DNA from: JBGPTF01 sp041490445
GTDB lineage: Bacteria > Acidobacteriota > Terriglobia > Acidiferrales > UBA7541
NCBI GenBank assembly: GCA_041490445.1
Contig: JBGPTF010000011.1
Coordinates: 1 to 64,000, forward strand
Length of the DNA: 64,000 bases
Direction of reading: 5' to 3'
Shown piece by piece: positions 26,214 through 33,865 of the stretch. The notes beneath the pieces were generated by a model. It saw nothing but the letters and a program-made list of their open reading frames with translations, made no database searches and was not told the origin of the DNA. Position 1 is the first letter of the stretch, and each line of letters starts with the position of its first letter. The translations under genes were made by a program, and so were the position numbers.

Positions 26214-28543
26214 CGGCGGCCTCCGTTCGCGCCGGCGCCGTTGCCGCCAGCTTTCTTCTGTTCCTCGCGGAGTGCCGCGAGGATTCTGTCCGGTGTGAGA
26301 GGGAGCGTGTTGATGCGAACGCCGACAGCGTCGTAGATCGCGTTGGCGATGGCGGGGATCGTGGCCGCCAGCGAGCCTTCGCCGGCTTCCTTCGCGCCGA
26401 ACGGCCCTTCGGGGTCGTGGCTCTCGACGATGATGCATTCGATTTCGGGATTCTCGATGGTCGTGGGAGTCCGGTACTCGAGCAGCGAAGGATTCATCAG
26501 CCGGCCGTTCTCCCAGACCATTTCTTCCTGCACGGCCTGGCCGAAGCCCATGTACACGGAGCCTTCAATCTGGCCTTCGACGGTGAGCGGGTTGAGCGCC
26601 CTGCCGCAGTCGTGCGCCGCGACGATGCGATCCACGCGAACATGGCCGGTTTCGGGATCCACAGTGACTTCGGCGACCTGCGCGCTGTAGCTGTAGGAGG
26701 GTGATGGACCCACGCCGGCCCCTTTGAATTTTCCGCCGCGGGCCTGTTCGGGCGGGGCATACGTCCCCATGGCAAAGAGGGCGCCGTGGAAATTGATGGC
26801 CATGACGACGGCTTCGTCGAATGTCACGCGTTTCTGTGGGTCGCTCTTGCGGAAGATGGTTTCATCGCGCGCGTCCAGATCATCGGCCGGACAGGCGAAT
26901 TCCTTAGCGACGGCGGCGAGGATTTGGGCGCGCATGTTCTTCGCCGCTTCGAGGCACGCGTTGCCAGCCATGAACGTGACGCGGCTCGAGTAGCTGCCCA
27001 GGTCGATGGGCGTCAGTTCCGTGTCGGCCGCAACCAGATTGATCCGCCCGGTCTTCACGCCGAGCACTTCCGCGACAATCTGTACCTGCACCGTATCCGA
27101 ACCCTGGCCAATTTCCGACGCGCCGGTATAGACGGTGACGCCGGCATCACGGTCGATCTTGATATTCACCGTCGTGTGCGGCATGTTCGAGCGAATGATG
27201 GGATTCGCTGCGCCGCTGACATAGTGGCTGCAGGCGATGCCGATTCCCTTCCCAAACGGCAGCTTGCCGCGCTTTTCGCGCCAGCCAGAGCGCTCAACGA
27301 CCCTCTCGATGCACTCGGGCAGGCCGTAACTCGTCACGCGCAGTCCGTTCGCGGTGATGCACGGCGCCTTCAGCAAATTTCTCCGCCGCACTTCGGCCGG
27401 GTCGAGGCCGGCCTGATGCGCCAACTCGTCGAGCATGGCTTCAAAGGCGAACCGGACGTTGACCGTTCCGTGTCCGCGCATCGCGCCGCAGGCGGGCTTG
27501 TTCGTGAGCACGCGATAGCCGTCATAGCGCACGTTCGAAATATCGTAGATGGCGCCGAGCAGCGCGCCGGAATAGAGCACGGTGACCGGCCCATAGCCGC
27601 AGTACGCGCCGCCGTCCTGGACCACGCGCGCCTGCACCGCCGAAATCTTCCCTTCGCGCGTGATGCCCATCTTCAAGTCCACAATCGTGATGGGGCGTCC
27701 GCGATGCGCGTAGAACACCTCCTCGCGCGTATAGAGCATCTTCACCGGCAGCTTCGCCTTTTTTGCCAGGACGCAAGCCGCGACTTCGATCGGGATGACT
27801 TCGCTTTTCCCGCCGAAGCCGCTGCCGATGAGCGGCTTGATGATGCGGATGTGGCTCATGGGCATTTCGCAGACTTCGGCGACCGTGCGGTGGAGATAGA
27901 ACGGCACTTGCGTCGAGGAATAAACGACAAGCTTGCCTTCCGGCTCCCAAATGGCCAGCGTGGCATGCGGCTCCATCGCCGCGTGATTCACCTCCCCGGC
28001 GTAATACCGCTGTTCGGCGACGAACGCGGCCTGGGAGAAACCTTTTTCGGGGTCGCCGAAGACGTGGTGGTATTCCTTTTCGATGTTGTGCGGCTTGGTC
28101 TCGTGAATCCAATGGTCGGCGGCCTGCATGGACTTTTCAGGCTCGAACCAGGCCGGCAGCGGCTCATATTCCACACGGATCAAATCAAGCGCCTCTTCGG
28201 CAATTTCGGCGCTGGTGGCGGCGACGGCGGCGATGTTGTCGCCGATGTAGCGGGCCTTGTCGAGCGCGAAGACGCATTCGTCGTGCCCGATGGGGAGGAT
28301 GCCGTACGGGTTCGGCGCATCCTTGCCAGTGACGACGGCTTTTACGCCGCGCAGGGCTTCCGCGCGCCAGGTGTCGACCGAAACGATGCGCGCGTGCGCG
28401 TGCGGCGAATGGAGAAACCGGCCGTAGAGCATGCCGGCAACCGCGAGGTCATCCGCATACTTGCCGAGGCCGGTGACCTTCGCGCGCGCATCCGTCATGG
28501 CCATGCGCTTGCCGATGATGCTGAAGTTGGCGGAATCGGCCAT
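26210..28543 (-). CDS. hcrA: Molybdopterin-binding large subunit, 4-hydroxybenzoyl-CoA reductase type
   Basis: This 777-residue protein has the hallmarks of the molybdenum subunit of the xanthine oxidase family: IGSGFGGKSEVIPIE, GAMRGHGTVNVRFAFE, the QGSDTVQVQI region, DCGRALNPLTVEGQIEGSV and GPFGAKEAGEGSL with the active-site Glu. It is translated after the 2Fe-2S subunit and before the FAD subunit, overlapping the latter by four bases. The large subunit alone does not distinguish reductases from hydroxylases; the assignment rests on the partner FAD subunit. I expect a heterohexameric complex in the cytoplasm. Confidence 0.88.
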   Translation of the reverse strand: MADSANFSIIGKRMAMTDARAKVTGLGKYADDLAVAGMLYGRFLHSPHAHARIVSVDTWRAEALRGVKAVVTGKDAPNPYGILPIGHDECVFALDKARYIGDNIAAVAATSAEIAEEALDLIRVEYEPLPAWFEPEKSMQAADHWIHETKPHNIEKEYHHVFGDPEKGFSQAAFVAEQRYYAGEVNHAAMEPHATLAIWEPEGKLVVYSSTQVPFYLHRTVAEVCEMPMSHIRIIKPLIGSGFGGKSEVIPIEVAACVLAKKAKLPVKMLYTREEVFYAHRGRPITIVDLKMGITREGKISAVQARVVQDGGAYCGYGPVTVLYSGALLGAIYDISNVRYDGYRVLTNKPACGAMRGHGTVNVRFAFEAMLDELAHQAGLDPAEVRRRNLLKAPCITANGLRVTSYGLPECIERVVERSGWREKRGKLPFGKGIGIACSHYVSGAANPIIRSNMPHTTVNIKIDRDAGVTVYTGASEIGQGSDTVQVQIVAEVLGVKTGRINLVAADTELTPIDLGSYSSRVTFMAGNACLEAAKNMRAQILAAVAKEFACPADDLDARDETIFRKSDPQKRVTFDEAVVMAINFHGALFAMGTYAPPEQARGGKFKGAGVGPSPSYSYSAQVAEVTVDPETGHVRVDRIVAAHDCGRALNPLTVEGQIEGSVYMGFGQAVQEEMVWENGRLMNPSLLEYRTPTTIENPEIECIIVESHDPEGPFGAKEAGEGSLAATIPAIANAIYDAVGVRINTLPLTPDRILAALREEQKKAGGNGAGANGGRR

Positions 28544-28546
28544 CGG

Positions 28547-29041
28547 TTACCTTGCCGCCGCAGGAGTTTTCGCGCGCATCTTTTCAACCGCGTAGCAGAT
28601 GGATTCGTAGATCTGCATGTAGCCGGTGCAGCGGCAGAGATTGCTGGAAAGCGCCCCGCGGATTTCTTCGCGCGTCGGATTGGGATGGCGCGCCAGCAAC
28701 GCCTTCGTCGCAATCAGGAAGCCCGGCGTGCAGAAGCCGCACTGCGCACCGCCGCATTCGGCGAAGCCTTCCTGCACCGGATCGAGTTCACCGGGCGCGG
28801 CAAGGCCTTCGACGGTGGTGATCTCGCACTCCTGATAGCTCGCGGCCAGCGCGACGCAAGCGAGCATTGGCACGCCGTCAATCAGCACGGCGCAGCAGCC
28901 ACAACTGGAATCGTCGCAGCCACGCTTCGAGCCGGTGAGCCCCAAATCCTCGCGCAGCGCGTCGAGAAGGACCCGATTGGGAGCGACGGCGATTTCGCGG
29001 TCTTCGCCGTTGACGCGCAACCGGAGCAGCACTTTGTTCAC
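28547..29041 (-). CDS. hcrC: 2Fe-2S subunit, 4-hydroxybenzoyl-CoA reductase type
   Basis: This 164-residue protein carries two 2Fe-2S clusters. The N-terminal plant-type site is GCDDSSCGCCAVLIDG with a later Cys in PMLACVAL. The C-terminal helical site is CGGAQCGFCTPGF with NLCRCTGY. It shuttles electrons between the FAD subunit and molybdenum. The gene is three bases upstream of the large subunit gene and 22 bases downstream of the selenoprotein gene, so all probably share a transcript. Confidence 0.92.
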   Translation of the reverse strand: MNKVLLRLRVNGEDREIAVAPNRVLLDALREDLGLTGSKRGCDDSSCGCCAVLIDGVPMLACVALAASYQECEITTVEGLAAPGELDPVQEGFAECGGAQCGFCTPGFLIATKALLARHPNPTREEIRGALSSNLCRCTGYMQIYESICYAVEKMRAKTPAAAR

Positions 29042-29063
29042 GGAGTTTTCCCCTGTGAGCCGT

Positions 29064-29414
29064 TTACGCCAGTTTCTTCAGCGCTTCTTCGTCGTACCCA
29101 AGGATGATTTGATCGCCTGCGATCACGACCGGCCGGCGAATCAGGTTCGGATTCCGCGCCATCAGCTTCAGGGCCACCGAGCGCGAGGGCGGATGCTCTT
29201 TCATGTTCCGCTCGCGAAAGAGCTCGTTTCTCGAATTTAGAAAGAGCCTGTAGTCGCGCTCGCCGATCAACTTGTCCAGCTCGTCTTCGCTCAACGGATC
29301 GTCTGTCAGATCGCGGAATTCCAGTTCAACACCCCTTTGTTGCAAGAGACCTCTTGCATTGCGACACGACGTTCACGTCGGCTTGTGCAGGAACTGGATT
29401 TTTCGTTTCGCCAT
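29064..29414 (-). CDS. Spx/ArsC-family selenoprotein (Sec at in-frame UGA)
   Basis: Read from the ATG at 29414, the frame is MAKRKIQFLHKPT, then TGA (29373-29375), then TSCRNARGLLQQRGVELEF and on to a stop at 29064, 116 residues in all. Spx/ArsC proteins have their redox CxxC exactly where TGA-Thr-Ser-Cys falls, so the TGA most simply encodes selenocysteine in a UxxC motif. A hairpin with loop AGGUCU follows 15 bases later. Ordinary gene calling gives a 93-residue remnant starting at TTG 29345, missing the first beta-alpha unit. The downstream residues (NPNLIRRPVVIAGDQIILGY) match the family end. It is probably a thioredoxin-fold oxidoreductase; the substrate is unknown. Confidence 0.88.
29341..29358 (-). 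promoter_or_regulatory. Candidate SECIS element
   Basis: On the minus strand TGCAAG pairs with CTTGCA around a six-base loop AGGTCT, starting 14 bases after the TGA codon. The loop is the same as that of the E. coli fdhF SECIS hairpin, whose apical G and U contact SelB. Position and loop both fit a bacterial-type SECIS that lies in the coding region just past the Sec codon. Confidence 0.82.
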
Positions 29415-29523
29415 TCTTCTCACCCATTCCGTTCGGTTGTCACTCAAAGCGCCGAGAAAAACAGGTAGCCACAGTGCCTCGGCCCCAAGTTCTGCTCGTT
29501 GAGATACTCCGTCCTCGCGCTTC

Positions 29524-30447
29524 TCAATATCCAAAATCGGCGGCGGCGGAATAGGCATGCTCACGCACGCCGAGCGCTTCGGCGCGGCACGCGCCAAGCT
29601 GGTTCATGTATTCGCGCCGGTCGGACACACGCAACACCCAGCGCTCGAGCCAATGTTCGAAGTCTTCGACCTGGCGGCTCTGCTCGTGATACTGGGAAAA
29701 GAAAGCGTGATCGCGGCCGTAATATCCCTGCGCCGGAGACGGATGCGCGCCCCAGGGCTCGTGCACGACCGCGGCAACAAGGAAGCCCGGAATCAGCGTG
29801 CGATTCGGGTCGGAGGCGATCACCTCGGGCGCGACGATTTCTTCGGCGACGACCACGACCTTTCGGGCGGCGCGCGCGCCATCTACCGCGGTGCCCAGGC
29901 TGCCCCACAGGTGGGCGTTTCCGAATTCGTCGGCGCGCTGCACGTGGATGACGGCCACGTCGGGGCGCAACGCGCGCACGGCGACCAGCTTTTCCTCGCT
30001 CACCGGCGAAGAGAACTCGCGCAGGTTGCCGTTCTTCGCGAGCAGGTCGCTGCCGAGCGTCGAGTACGTCGGCAGGAACGGCACACCCAGTGCGGCCGCA
30101 TGCAGCGCCAGCGCCAAAGTGAAATTCGAGTAATCCACCATCTCCATCCGCCGCGGGATGCTGCGTTCCACTGCGCGGCGCAGGCAATAGCCCACGCCCG
30201 CGGAAACGTTGCCGACCCACGCTGCCATCACGCGCGAAACGCAGCCGGCGCCGATTAACTGGTCGAATAGAATATCGGAAATGGGGCCGACCACCGTCAG
30301 ATCGCGCTTGCCCTGGCGAATGATTTCGTGTCCCGCGGCGAAGGGAATCATCTGCTCCATCTGCGCGCCCAGCAGCACCATCGAGCCATGGGGAACGTGG
30401 CGCGCAATCGCGTCGTGCATGGAAACGAGTTTGGAGGCGGTGGTCAT
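29524..30447 (-). CDS. gctA: CoA-transferase alpha subunit, glutaconate CoA-transferase type
   Basis: This 307-residue protein resembles GctA of Acidaminococcus over its length: an N-terminal SMHDAIARHVPHGSMVLLG, VDYSNFTLALALHAAALGVP then FLPTYSTLGSDL, RPDVAVIHVQRADEFGNAHL, PWGAHPSPAQGYYGRD and the end DRREYMNQLGAC. It is a class I family I subunit. The catalytic Glu is in the beta subunit, encoded 81 bases upstream. Substrates are probably short or ring-cleavage acyl-CoA thioesters. A hydrolase role like IpdAB is a possible alternative. Confidence 0.85.
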   Translation of the reverse strand: MTTASKLVSMHDAIARHVPHGSMVLLGAQMEQMIPFAAGHEIIRQGKRDLTVVGPISDILFDQLIGAGCVSRVMAAWVGNVSAGVGYCLRRAVERSIPRRMEMVDYSNFTLALALHAAALGVPFLPTYSTLGSDLLAKNGNLREFSSPVSEEKLVAVRALRPDVAVIHVQRADEFGNAHLWGSLGTAVDGARAARKVVVVAEEIVAPEVIASDPNRTLIPGFLVAAVVHEPWGAHPSPAQGYYGRDHAFFSQYHEQSRQVEDFEHWLERWVLRVSDRREYMNQLGACRAEALGVREHAYSAAADFGY

Positions 30448-30528
30448 TGTTCCTGGCGCCCTCGCCGAATGGAGACGTTCCCTGCCCGCAAGATGCGGTT
30501 GCGGTGCGTGGATGAGGTTCGCGGCATT

Positions 30529-31317
30529 CTAACGGGTCCAGAAATGGTTCGGATCGAGCGAACGCATGGAAGAAAGCTCGGCTGCCGCCGGCGCGGGCGT
30601 TTCCAGAAGCTCGTCCGCGACTCGCAACGTCCATCCCGTGTTCGCGAGGACCTCTTCCACGCTTACGCCGGGATGCACGGATGCAAGATACGCTTCCCCA
30701 TCGCTGCCAAAGCGAAGCACGCCAAGCGTCGTGATCAACGCCGAAGGTCCCGAGCGCGCGGGCAGGCCCTGCGCCTCACGCCAGCCATTGCCGAGGCCGT
30801 GGCCGGGAGAAGTGATGTGGCTGACGCGCTCGCGAAAACGGTTGCGCTCGTGCGCCAGAAGAACCACAGTTCTGCGAGAAAGACACGCAATGTCGCACGC
30901 GCCGCCGGAGCCGGGCAAGCGAGTCGTCTGCCCGTCGCGGTGGCCCCAGGTGGAATTGAGATTGCCGAAGCGATCCACCTCCGCCGCGCCGAGGAATCCC
31001 ACGTCCACACGGCCCTGCTGCAGCAGCGCCATCACGTCGAGCATCTGCGAGCACTGCGTGGCATTTCGCAGGTTGGGCGGGTCCGCCATCGTGTAGAGCA
31101 GCTCGGGAGAGGGCGTTTCGCGAATCACACCGTTTTCATAGAGCCCGACGGCCCGCGGCGCGCGCGTTTGCTTGGCAACGAGGAAGGCAAGCATCGGCAG
31201 CCGCATTCCCACAAATACCAGCTCGCCATCGGCGATTTCGCGGGACGCCGCGGCCACCATCAGCTCGCCCAGCGTGTAATCCCGGGTGGTTGTTTCGGCT
31301 TGTGCGCCAGCGGGCAC
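30529..31317 (-). CDS. gctB: CoA-transferase beta subunit, glutaconate CoA-transferase type
   Basis: This 262-residue protein aligns with GctB: GELMVAAASREIADGELVF, GLYENGVIRE with the Glu expected to form the covalent CoA ester, RVDVGFLGAAEVDRFGNLNS, LPGSGGACDIACLS and a C-terminal TGWTLRVADELLETPAP. Keeping the Glu favours a true transferase over an IpdAB-like hydrolase. It starts at GTG four bases after the di-iron oxygenase gene ends. Confidence 0.85.
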   Translation of the reverse strand: MPAGAQAETTTRDYTLGELMVAAASREIADGELVFVGMRLPMLAFLVAKQTRAPRAVGLYENGVIRETPSPELLYTMADPPNLRNATQCSQMLDVMALLQQGRVDVGFLGAAEVDRFGNLNSTWGHRDGQTTRLPGSGGACDIACLSRRTVVLLAHERNRFRERVSHITSPGHGLGNGWREAQGLPARSGPSALITTLGVLRFGSDGEAYLASVHPGVSVEEVLANTGWTLRVADELLETPAPAAAELSSMRSLDPNHFWTR

Positions 31318-31320
31318 GCG

Positions 31321-32439
31321 TTACTCCATCGCGCCTTTCGGCGACACCCACTTTGGCTCGTTCGCCTGAATATCCGTGATCAGCTTCAAGTCTGCGGGCT
31401 GCGGCAGCACTTGTTTGCGGTGCTCCTCATACGCAGCCGGACTGAGCAGCTCGCCGGTCACGCCGTACGGCTGATCCGCGAATTCGCCGATGTGCCGGTT
31501 GAATTTCAGGTCGGGGACATACAACTTTGGCTGCCCCGAGGGCACGTATTTGTTGATCTGCTCGATCAGTTTCAGGCACTCCTCGTAATAGAGGCGGCGA
31601 TTGTGTTCGTTCATGTGCGCGAGGTCGGCTTCCTGCTGCGTCTGCGCCTCGTCGTAGCGCCCTTTCAGGCCCCAGACGTAAAACCAGTGCGCCGAGCTGG
31701 AATGGTCCACGCCGAACAGGTCGTAGCTGACGGGGATCCACTTGTTGATGTACTTCTGGATGACGCCAAGCGGCACCACGCCGGCCTTGACGGTGCGCTT
31801 GATGCCGTCGTGGCCGGTGCCGAGGTGGAACGATTCCTCGCGCAGCATGGGGATCATGGATTGCGCGAGTGGCGCGAACGCCGAATAGCTCAGCATGGTG
31901 AGCTGGAATTTTCCGTCGCGGTCCACGAAATCGGTGTAGGTGTAGAAGTCGAGCCAGTTGTCCACGTCCTGGTTGAACGCACCGAGCAGGCGCTTCTGGT
32001 CGAAGGCGCGGCGTTCGAGCATCTTCTGCGCTTCGACGCGGCCGCCGTAACCGTAGAAATGGATGAGCAAATGACACATCTGCCACCCGTGGCGCATTTC
32101 TTCGGTGACGACGCGGCAAAGCGAAGCGCGGTCGTGCTCGCTGGGGCAAGTCTGAAACAGCCGCCGCTGCTGCTCGACCGAAGCGAACTCGGTGTCGCCC
32201 TGATAGACGATGAGGTTCATAAGGCCGTCGCGGATGCGCTGATCGGGAATGTCGAGTACGCGCTGCCATTTCGGCCGGCCTTTGAACGCGCCGAATTCGA
32301 TCTCACTCGAACGAATCGGCCCGAACTTGGCTTCGAACTGATAGTTTTCGATTTCGGGGTGGTTCACGCCGATATCCTTTCGCCAGGCGCGGAACAGATC
32401 CACCCAATCGTCAAACGTCGAAATGCGTGCAGCGGGCAT
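31321..32439 (-). CDS. PaaA/BoxB-type di-iron protein (aromatic-CoA epoxidase-like)
   Basis: This 372-residue, mostly helical protein has two ferritin-like iron-binding motifs: TEEMRHGWQMCHLLIHFYG (E-x-x-H) and LREESFHLGTGHDGIKR (E-x-x-H), as in the phenylacetyl-CoA and benzoyl-CoA epoxidase catalytic subunits. PaaA is about 310 residues and BoxB about 470, so the length is intermediate. No PaaB, C, D, E or BoxA reductase gene is nearby. The start ATG at 32439 follows AGGGAG. Proposed role: oxygen-dependent epoxidation of an aromatic acyl-CoA ring. The family is clear; the exact substrate is not. Confidence 0.8.
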   Translation of the reverse strand: MPAARISTFDDWVDLFRAWRKDIGVNHPEIENYQFEAKFGPIRSSEIEFGAFKGRPKWQRVLDIPDQRIRDGLMNLIVYQGDTEFASVEQQRRLFQTCPSEHDRASLCRVVTEEMRHGWQMCHLLIHFYGYGGRVEAQKMLERRAFDQKRLLGAFNQDVDNWLDFYTYTDFVDRDGKFQLTMLSYSAFAPLAQSMIPMLREESFHLGTGHDGIKRTVKAGVVPLGVIQKYINKWIPVSYDLFGVDHSSSAHWFYVWGLKGRYDEAQTQQEADLAHMNEHNRRLYYEECLKLIEQINKYVPSGQPKLYVPDLKFNRHIGEFADQPYGVTGELLSPAAYEEHRKQVLPQPADLKLITDIQANEPKWVSPKGAME

Positions 32440-32531
32440 CCAGTCGTCTCCCTTGGTGCAGTAAGTTCCTCGCAACCATGCCCATTCCGATCGGTGTCAG
32501 CATGGCAAACAAATCAAAAGCATCGCCGCAG

Positions 32532-33344
32532 TCAGCGGCCGCGGAAGACGGGTCTGCGCTTTTCAAAAAAAGCGTTCAAAGCTTCCAGGCAATCTTCCGT
32601 TTGAAAGCAAATCATCTGCTGGCGCGTCTCCTCGTCCAGGGCGCGCTCGAGCGCGGCGCGATCCGCGCCGACGATCGTCCGCTTCACGGCGCGCGCAGCG
32701 ATCGGCGGCGCCGCAGCCAGCCGTTCGGCAAACCGCCGCGTCTCTTCTTCCAAGTGCGCGTGCGGCACCAGGCGATTCACGATCCCGATTCGCAAAGCCT
32801 CGGCAGCGGGAATCATCTCGGCTGTCCAGAACAATTCGGCGGCGCGCGAGGGCCCCACAAGACGCGGCAGGTAGTACGTGCCGCCGAAATCAGGATACAA
32901 GCCCACCTGGGCAAACGACTCGCCGAAACTCGCCTGGTCGGAGGCGAGGCGGGCGTCGCAAGCCAGCGCGAGGTTCATTCCCCCGCCGGCCGCGGGACCG
33001 TTCACCGCCGCGATCACCGGCTTCTCCATATCGCAAATTGCGAGACAGATTTCTTTCCCGGCGCGCAACAATCCCTCGAGCTCTTTGCCCGCATTCCGCA
33101 GGCGCGTCTCGCGGAGAAGCGCCAAATCGCCGCCGGCGCAGAACCCGCGCCCCGCGCCGGTCAGGACCACGACGCGTACAGCGGAATCATCCGCGGCGCG
33201 GCGAAGCGCGTCCACAAGCGCGCGGCCCAGTTCGACATTCAGCGCGTTCAGCCACTCGGGGCGATTCATCCGCAGCGTCAAGACGGCGCCCGCGCGCTCT
33301 TCGAGAAGCACCGAGGTTTTCGTTGATTGCGCTGTTTCTGCCAT
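32532..33344 (-). CDS. Enoyl-CoA hydratase/isomerase, PaaG type
   Basis: This 270-residue crotonase-fold protein has the CoA-binding FCAGGDLA and oxyanion-hole GPAAGGGMNLALACD. Both hydratase glutamates are absent: Asn replaces the first, and the second site reads GESFAQVGL. Instead the Asp in LYPDFGGTYYLPRLVG is kept, as in PaaG, the isomerase that converts aromatic-CoA epoxides to oxepins. Next to a PaaA/BoxB-like oxygenase this role is plausible. Other Asp-type isomerases share the motif. Confidence 0.85.
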   Translation of the reverse strand: MAETAQSTKTSVLLEERAGAVLTLRMNRPEWLNALNVELGRALVDALRRAADDSAVRVVVLTGAGRGFCAGGDLALLRETRLRNAGKELEGLLRAGKEICLAICDMEKPVIAAVNGPAAGGGMNLALACDARLASDQASFGESFAQVGLYPDFGGTYYLPRLVGPSRAAELFWTAEMIPAAEALRIGIVNRLVPHAHLEEETRRFAERLAAAPPIAARAVKRTIVGADRAALERALDEETRQQMICFQTEDCLEALNAFFEKRRPVFRGR

Positions 33345-33352
33345 CGCCCTGC

Positions 33353-33862
33353 CTAATCCTTCAACCGCTCAAGCACAGCGGCCAACTGCCGAAAGTAACG
33401 CATCTTCACGCCTTTCGCTTTCGCGTTCTGGCCGCTGGATGAGGGCAATACAAACACCTTCGCGCCATAGAGAGAGTCCCTCTGCAGCCCGAGCTTGCAG
33501 GGGCGCCCCGCAAATTTTTCGTATACAAGCTTGCCGTTGAAGGCAATCACGCGCGGCCGGTACTCCTCAAGCTTCTGCGCCAAAAGGACGCGGCCTTCCG
33601 CACATTCGGATCGCTCGATCTCTTCGATGCCGCGCGTCGGCCGCTTGACCAGATCCGTCAAGCCGACGCCGAATTCGATGATGCGGCGGTCGTCCCGGGA
33701 CTCGAGCGGTTCCGGGATGACGCCCGAGTCGTAGAGCAACGGCCAGAATTGATTGCCGCGCCCGGCGTAGTAATGCCCGACGCGGGCCGAACGGTCTCCG
33801 GGATTGAAACCCACCAGGATGAGTTTCATTCCCTTCCTCAAATAGTCAGGTAGTGTGCGCAA
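33353..33862 (-). CDS. mug: Mismatch-specific uracil/thymine DNA glycosylase (Mug family)
   Basis: This 169-residue protein has the Mug signature: LVGFNPGDRSARVGHYYAG, with the catalytic Asn of GxNPG, then NQFWPLLYDSG, GLTDLVKRPTRG and the distal VLPSSSGQNA. It removes uracil or thymine from G mismatches. The TTG start at 33862 retains the TLPDYL segment that precedes the active site in the family; an ATG at 33829 would cut it. It sits inside the catabolic island, four bases after the aldehyde dehydrogenase gene, an unexpected neighbour. Confidence 0.9.
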   Translation of the reverse strand: MRTLPDYLRKGMKLILVGFNPGDRSARVGHYYAGRGNQFWPLLYDSGVIPEPLESRDDRRIIEFGVGLTDLVKRPTRGIEEIERSECAEGRVLLAQKLEEYRPRVIAFNGKLVYEKFAGRPCKLGLQRDSLYGAKVFVLPSSSGQNAKAKGVKMRYFRQLAAVLERLKD

Positions 33863-33865
33863 TGT

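Noticed and set aside
26786..29107. Long plus-strand open frame of 773 codons opposite the hcr genes
   Set aside because: It mirrors well-supported molybdenum-enzyme genes on the other strand, is rich in His/Arg/Gly/Ala, and has no recognisable domain. GC-rich genes often leave such open antisense frames.
29064..29345. Short 93-residue reading of the Spx/ArsC gene from TTG
   Set aside because: It lacks the redox motif and first secondary-structure unit; reading through the UGA as Sec restores a full-length family member.
30328..32604. Long plus-strand open frame of 758 codons opposite the CoA-transferase and di-iron genes
   Set aside because: Antisense shadow of conserved enzymes; no motif or ribosome binding site.
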